A stretch of 64,000 nucleotides of DNA from JALYXI01 sp963716685 (GTDB taxonomy: Bacteria > Acidobacteriota > Terriglobia > Bryobacterales > Bryobacteraceae): NCBI GenBank assembly GCA_963716685.1, contig CAVQTR010000006.1, positions 310,001-374,000 on the forward strand, given 5' to 3'. The notes beneath the pieces are model-generated. The model had not been told where the DNA came from and ran no database searches. It worked only from the letters and a program-made list of their open reading frames with translations. How positions within the stretch are numbered: the stretch's first letter is position 1; the number at the start of each line of letters is the position of its first letter. The position numbers were made by a program, and so were the translations under genes. Shown one piece after another: positions 9,258 to 17,384 of this stretch.

Positions 9258-9965
9258 TCAGTCTTTGTGGCGATGCCTCAGCTTTTCGCGGATGTCGGGC
9301 CAGAACTCGGGAAGCAGATTCCCCAGACTGGCCGCCGTCACACTCGTGACAAAGCGCGAACCTGTCACCGAACCATTTACGCTTCTATCCGGATAATAGG
9401 CGTTCGAGAGGCCGATTCCCAGCGCCATTCCGCCCACGCCCGAGAAGTTGAAGCTGGCGTGCCCGGCGTCCGTCCGCGTCACCACCATTCTCGTGATGGA
9501 ATACCACACCCGCCGTCCAACCGAGTGCCCGGGACCCATGCGGTAATAACGCGGATCCTCATGCAGCAGTGAAGCCAGCACCGCGTCACTGAAAAAGTTC
9601 TGCGTCCCGATATCGGCCCAGGCGGCCCCGAGGCGCTCCGAATAGGAAACCAACCCTCCTCCGTAGGCGGGAGTGCCGTTCCCGTATTGCGACATGCCGG
9701 CGCCCGCTGCCGCCGAAGCGATGGTGTACGGATCGACCGTTTCCTTCAGAAACAGCTTGAATTTTTCCCGCACGGTCAGCGGGACGATGGCGCGCGAGGG
9801 ATCGCTGACCGTCTGAAAGTTCGGGATCACCCCAAGAATGCGATCGTTCGAAATTCCGCTCGCCGGGCGCACCGGTTCGATGGGTGCGGGATCCGGCACG
9901 TCGGCCGACTGGCCATAGAGAGCCAGGACGGAGGCGCACGCGAAACTGACAAAAAGGGATGTCAC
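9258..9965 (-). CDS. Uncharacterised exported protein, acidobacterial family
   Basis: 235 aa with a short signal peptide (about 1-20). The body has 'DRILGVIPNFQTV' near residue 42, 'LTVREKFKLFLKETVDPYT' near 63, Gly/Ser-rich helices, and 'LLHEDPRYYRMG' near 135. These blocks recur, as I recall, in a family widespread in acidobacterial genomes with no known function. Several segments alternate Gly with small residues and could pack as membrane-embedded helices. It is followed by the glycosidase-like gene on the same strand (20 bp gap). I do not assign a function. Confidence 0.7.
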   Translation of the reverse strand: MTSLFVSFACASVLALYGQSADVPDPAPIEPVRPASGISNDRILGVIPNFQTVSDPSRAIVPLTVREKFKLFLKETVDPYTIASAAAGAGMSQYGNGTPAYGGGLVSYSERLGAAWADIGTQNFFSDAVLASLLHEDPRYYRMGPGHSVGRRVWYSITRMVVTRTDAGHASFNFSGVGGMALGIGLSNAYYPDRSVNGSVTGSRFVTSVTAASLGNLLPEFWPDIREKLRHRHKD

Positions 9966-10040
9966 CGAAAGTCACTCATTCAGGCGCAAACAGCCTTGCC
10001 CCGCGTTACACAAAATCCTCTACAAAATGCAAAAAGCTAA

Positions 10041-11054
10041 TTATTTATAGCCGATTACGGCGTCCACCGGCTTCCCGGTTCTTACGGCACGCACGCTGTG
10101 GAACCCGGCGCTGGTCAACAGGTTGCGGTATTCCTGCTCGCTGCGCTCCCTGCCCTCGGTGCAAACCAGCATATTGAGAGACTGCATTTGCGCCGGCACC
10201 GGTCCCGATTTATCGTCATTCAACAGCTTCTCAGCAAGCAGAATGCCGCCGCCCGCGGGCAGCTGTTCGTACACACGCCGGCAGAGCAGATTCACCTTTT
10301 CCTCCGACCAGTCGTGCAGAATGCGGCCCAGCGCGAAGAGGTCCGCGCTCGGAAGTTCGTCCTGAAAGAAATCGCCCGCCTGACAGCTCAGCCGGTCGCG
10401 GGCGGTCGACTTCTCAACCTGTTCGCGCGCCACTGTCAAAACTTTCTCGAAATCAAAGATAATTCCGCGCAGATTCGGATAGTATTCACACGCCGCGATC
10501 GCCAGGTGGCCGGTCGCGCCGCCCAGATCGGCCAGCGTCCGAAACCCGCTGAGATCAAAGGCGCGCACCACCGCGGGTGAACTGAGCACGCCAAAGCCGT
10601 GCATGCCCATAATAAAGGTACGCATTTTCTCCGGTGTTGGGAAAAAACTATCGAAAAGCGGGCCCGTGGTTCCGAAAGTCTGCTCCCAGCGGTGCGAGCC
10701 GTCCCGTATGGCGTCCTCCAGATGAGACCAGAGCGCCAGCAAAACGTCGTTGGAATACTGGATGTACCCGATGAAACTGGAGGGGCTGGCTTTCACCAGG
10801 TATGCGCTCGAAAGCTCCGTATTGGCGAAGGTTTCGCCATCGCGGCGCAGCAGCCCCAAACCCACACAGGCTTCGAGCAGGCGGCTGGTCGCCTCCGGAT
10901 GGGTGCGCAGCGACCGCGCCATCTGCTCAGCAGTGGCAGGGGTGTGAGCGAGTTCCTCGAAGACGCCCAGAGAAAGGGCGGCGAACATGGTTTTGGAACG
11001 GCGGAATGCTTCGATCAGGTCCAGAATTGGGCTGGGGTCGGGAGGATTGTTCAT
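10041..11054 (-). CDS. SAM-dependent O-methyltransferase, acetylserotonin-type
   Basis: 337 aa from ATG 11054. It has an N-terminal winged-helix dimerisation region ('ILDLIEAFRRSKTMFAALSLG', 'LLEACVGLGLL') and a C-terminal Rossmann methyltransferase domain with the SAM loop 'LADLGGATGHLAIA' near residue 180. 'ALGRILHDWSEEK' near 260 carries the His-Asp pair typical of small-molecule O-methyltransferases, and 'LLAEKLLNDD' is the following strand. Substrate is unknown; this family methylates phenols, quinones and polyketides. The frame is open further upstream, but that extension lies inside the divergent histidine kinase gene and is not protein-like. The start faces the kinase start across 45 bp. 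Confidence 0.88.
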   Translation of the reverse strand: MNNPPDPSPILDLIEAFRRSKTMFAALSLGVFEELAHTPATAEQMARSLRTHPEATSRLLEACVGLGLLRRDGETFANTELSSAYLVKASPSSFIGYIQYSNDVLLALWSHLEDAIRDGSHRWEQTFGTTGPLFDSFFPTPEKMRTFIMGMHGFGVLSSPAVVRAFDLSGFRTLADLGGATGHLAIAACEYYPNLRGIIFDFEKVLTVAREQVEKSTARDRLSCQAGDFFQDELPSADLFALGRILHDWSEEKVNLLCRRVYEQLPAGGGILLAEKLLNDDKSGPVPAQMQSLNMLVCTEGRERSEQEYRNLLTSAGFHSVRAVRTGKPVDAVIGYK

Positions 11055-11087
11055 GGCTTTTTCCGATTTTAATGTTTCGCCGCTTGA

Positions 11088-11093
11088 TACAGT
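11088..11093 (+). promoter_or_regulatory. Candidate -10 box of a leaderless histidine kinase transcript
   Basis: TACAGT lies 6 nt before the GTG start at 11100, the spacing expected if transcription begins at the start codon itself. No good -35 is visible. The same arrangement (TAC[AG][AG]T, 6-8 nt before a start) occurs at 31643 and 39350. Confidence 0.35.
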
Positions 11094-11099
11094 GGACTC

Positions 11100-13274
11100 G
11101 TGCGGCCGAGGAAGAAAGCGCTTTTGAGTAAAACTCATCTCACTCCAAGCCGCAGCGATTTCATCTGGCTGGGTTCCGCGCTGCTGGCGCTTGTGGTGAT
11201 CATCGCCATCTGCTTCGCGAGCTGGCGTCAGGTGATCAGCGCCAACCGGAACGTCGCTTTCGCGCAGGAGCTGATGGACGCCATCGCGCAGGAGCGCTCG
11301 CTCGTTACCGACATTGAAACAGGCCAGCGCGGGTTCCTGCTTACCGACGATATGGTCTATCTGCAACCTTACGAGCAGGCTCTGGCCCGGATGCCCGCAC
11401 AGCAGGCGAAGCTTCGCGCGCTGACGGCGGGTGACCCTGCGCTCGAGCGCGATGCCCGCGATCTGGAATCGCTGGTCAACGCGAAGATCCGCGAGATGAA
11501 GAAGACCATCCAGCTTCGGATGGACAAAGGCATTGCCGAGGCCGTTGACGTGGTGAAGACCGGCCGGGGCCGTCAGCTCATGTCTTCCATCCGCGTGCTC
11601 TCCAACCACCTGGAAGACCTCGCGCGGGTGCGCCTCGAAAGCGGGTCGCGCGCCGCCGAACGCAAATCGCGCATCGCCGGATTGGTTACCGTGATCGCCA
11701 GCGGCGGACTCTTCTTCATCGTCGCTTTCACCAACCTGCGTCTCAAGCGGGAAAAGGATGCCGCGCTGGTGGCCAGCCAGGCCAAGAGCACGTTCCTCGC
11801 AAACATGAGCCATGAACTGCGGACTCCTCTAAACGCCATCATCGGCTACAGCGAAATGCTGGAAGAGGAAGCAGGGGAGATGGGCACCACGGCCATCGTC
11901 CCCGATCTCCGCAAGATTCGCGGCGCGGGCAAGCATCTGCTGGAACTGATCAACGCCGTGCTCGATCTCTCGAAGATCGAAGCGGGCAAGATGGATCTGT
12001 ACCTCGAAACATTTTCCATCGCAAGCCTGGCCGACGAAGTTGTGTCCATTGTGCAGCCGCTGGCGGAGAAGAACAGCAACATGCTGCTGAAGACCTGCCC
12101 GCTGGACATCGGGTCCATGCATGCGGACCTCACCAAAATCCGCCAAAGTCTGTTGAATCTGCTTTCGAATGCGTTCAAGTTCACCAGCAATGGCACGGTT
12201 TCGCTCACTATTAGTCGCGTGCTGGCGGACGGCGCGGAGTGGATCGATTTCGCGGTTCAGGACACTGGCGTGGGCCTGACGTCGGCGCAGATGGAGGACC
12301 TGTTCGAGCCCTTCACCCAGGGAGACGCTTCTACCACGCGCAAGTTCGGCGGCACCGGGCTGGGCCTCACCATCACCCGCCGCTTCTGCCGCATGATGGG
12401 TGGCGACATCAAAGTGCAAAGCGAGCAGGGCAAAGGCTCCACGTTCACGCTGCACCTTCCGGCCAACATCGTCGGCCGCAAGACTAAAGTGGCGGCGACC
12501 GGCAGCGAAATCGCCGAGGTGGTCAAAACCAGCACGCTCGCCACCGTTCTGGTGATCGACGACGATGCCGAAGTTCATGAACTGCTGGGCCGATCGCTCA
12601 GCCGTCACGGCTTCCACGTGGAAGGCGCGCTGAACGGCGAGGAAGGCCTGCGCAAAGCGCGCCGCCTGCGTCCGGATGCGATCACGCTGGACGTCATGAT
12701 GCCCGGCATGGACGGCTGGACCGTACTCACACGGCTGAAATCGGACGCCGATCTGGCCAACATTCCAGTGGTGATGCTGACCATCGTGGATGAAAAGAAC
12801 CGCGGCTATTCGCTGGGCGCGGCCGATTATCTGACCAAGCCCATCGAGCGCGAGCGGCTGGCGCAGGTGCTGATGCGTTACCGCCATACCAGCTCGAACG
12901 AAGCCCTGATCGTGGAAGACGATCCCGATTCGCGCAACGTCCTCCGCCGGATGCTGGAGAACGACGGCTGGAAAGTCAACGAAGCCTGCAATGGCCGCGA
13001 AGGGCTGGAGCAGGTGGCGCGTCATGCTCCGGGAGTGATCCTGCTGGACCTGATGATGCCGGAGATGGACGGCTTCGAATTCATTCACCACCTGCGCGAA
13101 AAGGGCGAGTGGCGTCTGATTCCCATCATCGTGGTGACCGCCAAGGAACTGACGCCCGAAGAGCGCGGCGAACTGAACGGGCATGTCAGCCGCGTGCTGC
13201 AGAAAGGCACCTACCAGCGTGACGATCTGCTGGAAGAGGTGAGCCGTCTGGTGGTCACGCGCCTTGAAGGGTAA
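11100..13274 (+). CDS. CHASE3 hybrid histidine kinase with two receiver domains
   Basis: Membrane-bound sensor kinase, 724 aa, GTG start. TM1 at about 22-42, an extracytoplasmic CHASE3-type helical domain at about 45-190 ('LVTDIETGQRGFLLTDD' is the hallmark), TM2 at about 193-213, HisKA with phospho-His238 ('NMSHELRTPLNAIIGYSE'), then HATPase_c with N-box 'LLNLLSNAFKFTSNG', 'DTGVGLT' and 'GGTGLGLTI'. Two complete receiver domains follow (acidic 'VIDDDAE' / 'DVMMPGMDG' / Lys of 'LTKPI'; 'IVEDDPDS' / 'DLMMPEMDG' / Lys of 'LQKG'). There is no output domain, so it must phosphotransfer to other proteins. The GT9 gene begins 12 nt downstream. Confidence 0.93.
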   Translation: MRPRKKALLSKTHLTPSRSDFIWLGSALLALVVIIAICFASWRQVISANRNVAFAQELMDAIAQERSLVTDIETGQRGFLLTDDMVYLQPYEQALARMPAQQAKLRALTAGDPALERDARDLESLVNAKIREMKKTIQLRMDKGIAEAVDVVKTGRGRQLMSSIRVLSNHLEDLARVRLESGSRAAERKSRIAGLVTVIASGGLFFIVAFTNLRLKREKDAALVASQAKSTFLANMSHELRTPLNAIIGYSEMLEEEAGEMGTTAIVPDLRKIRGAGKHLLELINAVLDLSKIEAGKMDLYLETFSIASLADEVVSIVQPLAEKNSNMLLKTCPLDIGSMHADLTKIRQSLLNLLSNAFKFTSNGTVSLTISRVLADGAEWIDFAVQDTGVGLTSAQMEDLFEPFTQGDASTTRKFGGTGLGLTITRRFCRMMGGDIKVQSEQGKGSTFTLHLPANIVGRKTKVAATGSEIAEVVKTSTLATVLVIDDDAEVHELLGRSLSRHGFHVEGALNGEEGLRKARRLRPDAITLDVMMPGMDGWTVLTRLKSDADLANIPVVMLTIVDEKNRGYSLGAADYLTKPIERERLAQVLMRYRHTSSNEALIVEDDPDSRNVLRRMLENDGWKVNEACNGREGLEQVARHAPGVILLDLMMPEMDGFEFIHHLREKGEWRLIPIIVVTAKELTPEERGELNGHVSRVLQKGTYQRDDLLEEVSRLVVTRLEG

Positions 13275-13286
13275 ACGCTCGGAGCG

Positions 13287-14087
13287 ATGCGCAGACTGCT
13301 GGTGCGTCCCGGAGCCATTGGTGATTTCATCGTCGCCATCCCGGCGATGCAGCATCTGCGGGCGGATTACACCGAAGTCTGGACATCCGCCGCCACAGTA
13401 CCGCTGGCGAATTTCGCGGACGGCGCGCAATCCATCACGGACGCCGGACTGAACCGCCTGGGAATCACGGAAGCGGACGATGTGATCGCGAAGTTGCGCG
13501 GCTTCGATTCCATCGTTTCCTGGTACGGCACGAACCGTCCGGAGTTCCGGGCGCTGACCGAAGCGCTACAGCTGCCCTTCACCTTTCACCCCGCTCTGCC
13601 GGCCGGCGAATGCCTGCACGCCACCGATTTCTTCCTGCGGCAGGCGGGCGCGGAACCCGGCGCCATCCCACGACTGGACGTACCGCCAACGGGACGCGGC
13701 GACTTCGCGGTGATCCATCCGTTCTCCGGCAGTGAGCGGAAGAACTGGCCGATGGAACGCTTCGCAGCACTCGCCGGGCGCCTGCAGAATAGCATGCCGG
13801 TGCAATGGTGCCGCGGTCCGGAAGACACGCTGGCAGACGCCGTCTGTCTCCCAAACCTTTACGATCTGGCGTGTTGGCTGAGTCAGGCGCGCGTCTTCAT
13901 CGGGAACGATTCCGGTGTGACTCATTTGGCGGCAGCGGTGGGAACGCCCGTTGTGGCCGTGTTTCGAGCGGCCAATCGTCCGGTCTGGGCGCCGCGCGGC
14001 GACCATGTCCGCATCGTGGAAGGAGTGGAAGTCACCGATATTTCGGTGGACGATCTGGCGCGGGCAGCCGAGCAGGCGCTAGGATAA
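13287..14087 (+). CDS. Glycosyltransferase family 9 (heptosyltransferase-like)
   Basis: 266 aa, short for the family (usually 320-350). The N-terminus 'LLVRPGAIGDFIVAIPAMQHL' is the GT9 acceptor-domain signature. The C-terminal half has 'FAVIHPFSGSERKNWPMERFA' and 'VFIGNDSGVTHLAAAVGTPVVAVF', the ADP-sugar-binding block. It probably adds a heptose or related sugar to LPS core or another surface glycan from the cytoplasmic side. It lies 12 nt after the hybrid kinase and 5 nt before the NHL-repeat gene, suggesting a single transcript. Confidence 0.88.
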   Translation: MRRLLVRPGAIGDFIVAIPAMQHLRADYTEVWTSAATVPLANFADGAQSITDAGLNRLGITEADDVIAKLRGFDSIVSWYGTNRPEFRALTEALQLPFTFHPALPAGECLHATDFFLRQAGAEPGAIPRLDVPPTGRGDFAVIHPFSGSERKNWPMERFAALAGRLQNSMPVQWCRGPEDTLADAVCLPNLYDLACWLSQARVFIGNDSGVTHLAAAVGTPVVAVFRAANRPVWAPRGDHVRIVEGVEVTDISVDDLARAAEQALG

Positions 14088-14092
14088 GCCAC

Positions 14093-15091
14093 ATGCGATT
14101 GTTGCTCTCGTTCCTGCTTCTGTGTCTGACTGCCTTCGGCGCGGAAACCGGCGCGAAGGTGGTCACGATCGCCGGCAACGGAACAGCTGGTTACGCGGAC
14201 AACGAGCTGAACAACCCGTACGGACTTTCGCTTGGTCCGGATGGCGCGCTGTACATCTGCGATATCGGCAATCACTGCATCCGCCGTCTGGACCTGAAAA
14301 CGCACCAGCTTCGCCGCGTGGTGGGCACAGGCATCAAGGGCAACAGCGGCGATGGCGGCGTCGCGATCATGGCGGAAGTGAACGAGCCGTATGAGGTGCG
14401 GTTCAACAAAGACGGCGATCTGTTCTTTACCGACATGCAAAGCCACACCGTGCGGCGCGTGGAGCAAAACAGCGGTGTAATCACGCGCGTGGCCGGAACC
14501 GGTACGGCCGGATTCAGCGGCGACGGCAAAGACGCGCGAGACGCGGAACTGAAACAGCCGCACAGCATTGCGTTCGCTCCCGACGGAGCGCTGCTGATCT
14601 GCGATATCGGCAATCTGCGGATCCGCCGCGTCGACCTGAAAACGGGCATCATCACCACTTTCGCCGGCGACGGCACGAAGACCGGATTGAACGGGCCGCG
14701 CGCCATCGCGTTCGATCCCGAAGGCAATCTTTATCTGGCGTTGCGCGAAGGCAACGCGGTCATGCGCCTCGACCACGCAGGCGGCGCGTGGACGAAGCTG
14801 CCTGTGCAGGTTTCCGGACCGAAAGGCATCTCGTATTCGCCCGACGGCTCGCTGTTCATCGCCGACACCGAAGCGCACCGCATTCTGCGGTTTGATCTGA
14901 AGACGCAGCAATCGGCTGTGGCGGTGGGCACCGGCAAGCGCGGCGACGGACCCGACGGCGATCCGCTGAAATGCCAGCTCTCGCGGCCCCATGGCATCTT
15001 CGTGGCCCCGGATGGCCGAGTGTACATCGGCGACAGCGAATCGAACCGCGTCCGGCAGTACATCGATTCCGATCATGGCCGCACTCCCTGA
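14093..15091 (+). CDS. Secreted NHL-repeat beta-propeller protein
   Basis: 332 aa with a clear signal peptide (residues 1-17, cleavage near 'AFGA|ET'). At least five NHL repeats follow, each with the pattern PxGL/I-x-DGxLYIxDxxNxxIRR-x-V/L-TGxITTxAGxG ('NPYGLSLGPDGALYICDIGN' is the first). It should fold into a six-bladed propeller in the periplasm or outside. Ligand or partner is unknown; NHL proteins of this type are abundant in Solibacter relatives. Its last 17 bases overlap the next gene. I chose ATG 14093 because it gives the signal peptide; longer in-frame extensions lie inside the GT9 gene. Confidence 0.87.
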   Translation: MRLLLSFLLLCLTAFGAETGAKVVTIAGNGTAGYADNELNNPYGLSLGPDGALYICDIGNHCIRRLDLKTHQLRRVVGTGIKGNSGDGGVAIMAEVNEPYEVRFNKDGDLFFTDMQSHTVRRVEQNSGVITRVAGTGTAGFSGDGKDARDAELKQPHSIAFAPDGALLICDIGNLRIRRVDLKTGIITTFAGDGTKTGLNGPRAIAFDPEGNLYLALREGNAVMRLDHAGGAWTKLPVQVSGPKGISYSPDGSLFIADTEAHRILRFDLKTQQSAVAVGTGKRGDGPDGDPLKCQLSRPHGIFVAPDGRVYIGDSESNRVRQYIDSDHGRTP

Positions 15092-16055
15092 TCCGGCGCG
15101 GGCGCTGCCGCCCACCGAACTGGTCGACCTGCGGAGCCTGCGCGCGGACGACCTGAAGCAGGTGCTGGACGAAGAGGTTGCGGTCTGGCGCGAGGAGCTC
15201 GACTGGGATTTCGAGAAATCGGCCGCGCTGGTGCGGCGGTTTGTGGACATGCGCGCGCTGAACGGAAGCGCGCTGGTGAGCGGCAGCCGCGTGGTGGGCT
15301 ATTCGTACCACGTGATGGAAGATCAGAAAGGTCTGATCGGCGACGTGTTCGTGCAGCGCGCCTTTCAGACGGGCGAGCGGGAGCGGCGGCTGCTGGCTTC
15401 CACGGTGCAGGATCTGGTGGAAACTCCCAGCATCAACCGGATTGAAAGCCAGCTGATGATGCTACGGCTGCCTTTGGCGGAGCCGCGGGCGGAAGCACAG
15501 CACATGCAGATTTTTCCGCGCGAGTTCCTGACCGTGAACACGGAGGAGGCGGACCAGCTGCCGGCACGGGGACTTCCCCGGGGAGTGGCGCTGGAGCCCT
15601 GGTTGGAAGCGAACCAGGACGCCGCAGCCAACGTAATCGCGGGGACGTATGAGGGGCATGTGGACAGCCTGATCAACGATCAATACCGGTCGCCGGCGGG
15701 CGCGCGGCGGTTCCTCTACAACATCGTGCAATACCCAGGCTGCGGCACGTTCTTTCAACCGGCATCATTCACGGCGTTTCACCGCGGCGGCGGAGCCATG
15801 CAGGGAGTCTGTCTGGCAAGCCTGGTGGCCGAGGGCTCCGGCCACATCACGCAGGTGTGCGTACTGCCGGAAGCGCAGGGGCAGGGCCTTGGCTACGCGC
15901 TGCTGCGGCGATCGATGCAGGCGCTGCGCAGTGCGGGCTGCACGAAGGTGAGCCTTACGGTGACCACCCAGAACCGGCATGCGCTGGCACTGTATCAGGC
16001 GCTGGGGTTCCGGTCTGTCCGGCGTTTTGCCGCCTACGTGTGGGAAGGCTGGTAA
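15075..16055 (+). CDS. Tandem GNAT acetyltransferase
   Basis: 326 aa. The C-terminal GNAT domain is clear: 'ITQVCVLPEAQGQGLGYALLRRSM' is motif A (acetyl-CoA pyrophosphate loop, QGQGLG) and 'NRHALALYQALGFRSVRRF' is motif B. The N-terminal half is a degenerate GNAT-like fold with 'VVGYSYHVMEDQKGLIGDVFV' but no intact CoA loop. The pair probably forms a pseudo-dimer with one active site. The start ATG 15075 overlaps the NHL-repeat gene by 17 bp. Substrate unknown. It is convergent with the nucleotide-sugar dehydrogenase gene. Confidence 0.85.
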   Translation: MAALPDPARALPPTELVDLRSLRADDLKQVLDEEVAVWREELDWDFEKSAALVRRFVDMRALNGSALVSGSRVVGYSYHVMEDQKGLIGDVFVQRAFQTGERERRLLASTVQDLVETPSINRIESQLMMLRLPLAEPRAEAQHMQIFPREFLTVNTEEADQLPARGLPRGVALEPWLEANQDAAANVIAGTYEGHVDSLINDQYRSPAGARRFLYNIVQYPGCGTFFQPASFTAFHRGGGAMQGVCLASLVAEGSGHITQVCVLPEAQGQGLGYALLRRSMQALRSAGCTKVSLTVTTQNRHALALYQALGFRSVRRFAAYVWEGW

Positions 16056-16064
16056 GCGCCGGCC

Positions 16065-17384
16065 CTACAGGCGAACGATGCGGTCGGACTCGAAGCCCTT
16101 CAGCGCATTACGCGTATCGACGATCAGCTTCGCGTCGCGGGCGAGCGCCGCGTAGTCAAAGGCCGAGTGATCGGTGACGACCACGACGCAATCGGCGCTG
16201 GTGTAATCGTCGGTGGAAGTGAGCGAGAGGTGATCGAGCTGCAGCCGGGGCACGTGCGGATCGCTGTAGGTGAGCCGGGCGCCGCGGCGGGTGAGCAGCA
16301 GCATGATATCGAGCGCAGGTGATTCGCGGACATCTTCGATATCGCGCTTATACGAAACACCCAGAATGTGGATATGTGAATCCTTTACGGCTTTGGCGTG
16401 ATCGTTCAGCGCGTTCTGGATCTTGGTGACGACGAACTGCGGCATCTGGCCGTTGATCTGTCCGGCCAGTTCGATAAAACGCGCTTCGATGCCGGCCTGC
16501 TTCGATTTCCAGGAAAGATAAAACGGATCGATGGGAATGCAGTGACCGCCCAGGCCGGGGCCCGGATAAAACGGCATGAAGCCGAACGGTTTGGTGGCGG
16601 CTGCGTCGATGACTTCCCAGACGTTGATACCCATGCCGTCGCACATGATGGCGATTTCGTTCACAAGGCCGATGTTGATCATGCGGAAGGTGTTTTCGAG
16701 CAGCTTCACCATTTCGGCGACCTGAGTGGAACTGACGGGAACTACGTTTTCGAGAGCCTGCGCATAGAAGAGGCGGCCGATTTCAGTACAGGCGGGCGTG
16801 GTGCCGCCGACCACTTTCGGGATGTTTTTGGTCTGAAATTTCGGGTTGCCCGGATCGACGCGTTCAGGAGAGAAACAGAGAAAGAAATCTTCGCCGACTT
16901 TTAGCCCGGATTTTTCCAGCATGGGCAGCACTAGCTCATCCGTGGTGCCGGGATAAGTGGTGGATTCGAGGATGATCAGCATGCCGCTGTGGAAATAGCG
17001 CGCGATTTCCTGCGTGGCCGCGACGATATAGCTCATATCGGGATCCTTGGTTTTGCGCAGCGGAGTGGGCACGCAGATATTGACCGTATCCAGATCCGCG
17101 ATGGCGGAAAAGTCAGTGGTGGCGCGGAGTTTCCCGGAGTGCACCAGCTCGGCGATCTCGGAGGAGCGGATATCGCCTACATAGGATTCACCAGCGTTGA
17201 CGCTCGCGATTTTCGCGGCGCTGAGATCGATTCCCGTGACATGGAACCCGGCTTTCGCATACTCGACGGCAAGCGGAAGACCGACATAACCCAGACCGAC
17301 AATGCCGACCCGGGCTTCTTTCAATTCAATCTTTTTCGACAGGATTTCTGCCGAAGTGGCAGCAGTTACTACTGGACTTGTCAC
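16065..17384 (-). CDS. Nucleotide-sugar dehydrogenase (UDP-GlcNAc/ManNAc 6-dehydrogenase type)
   Basis: 439 aa, GTG start. It oxidises C6 of a UDP-N-acetylhexosamine to the uronic acid using NAD+, a precursor for O-antigen or exopolysaccharide. N-terminal Rossmann 'VGIVGLGYVGLPLAVEYAK' (about 26-45), central dimerisation helix with 'KLLENTFRMINIGLVNEIA', and the catalytic Cys in 'GPGLGGHCIPIDPFYLSWK' near residue 280. The C-terminal domain 'ILGVSYKRDIEDVRESPA' binds UDP. The 'H-C-I-P-I-D' pattern is more like the WbpA/WecC branch than UDP-glucose dehydrogenase. The GTG overlaps the stop of dapF by four bases (GTGA), so translation is likely coupled. Confidence 0.9.
   Translation of the reverse strand: MTSPVVTAATSAEILSKKIELKEARVGIVGLGYVGLPLAVEYAKAGFHVTGIDLSAAKIASVNAGESYVGDIRSSEIAELVHSGKLRATTDFSAIADLDTVNICVPTPLRKTKDPDMSYIVAATQEIARYFHSGMLIILESTTYPGTTDELVLPMLEKSGLKVGEDFFLCFSPERVDPGNPKFQTKNIPKVVGGTTPACTEIGRLFYAQALENVVPVSSTQVAEMVKLLENTFRMINIGLVNEIAIMCDGMGINVWEVIDAAATKPFGFMPFYPGPGLGGHCIPIDPFYLSWKSKQAGIEARFIELAGQINGQMPQFVVTKIQNALNDHAKAVKDSHIHILGVSYKRDIEDVRESPALDIMLLLTRRGARLTYSDPHVPRLQLDHLSLTSTDDYTSADCVVVVTDHSAFDYAALARDAKLIVDTRNALKGFESDRIVRL

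Noticed and set aside
7624..9396. 590-codon open frame on the plus strand opposite the glycosidase-like gene
   Set aside because: Arg/Gln/Pro-rich, no recognisable block, and the opposite strand encodes a full six-hairpin protein.
11055..11813. N-terminal extension of the methyltransferase frame into the kinase gene
   Set aside because: The extra residues are not protein-like and overlap a complete CHASE3/HisKA region; ATG 11054 gives a normal-length enzyme.
13805..14092. Upstream extension of the NHL-repeat frame
   Set aside because: It lies within the GT9 gene and would remove the signal peptide from the N-terminus.
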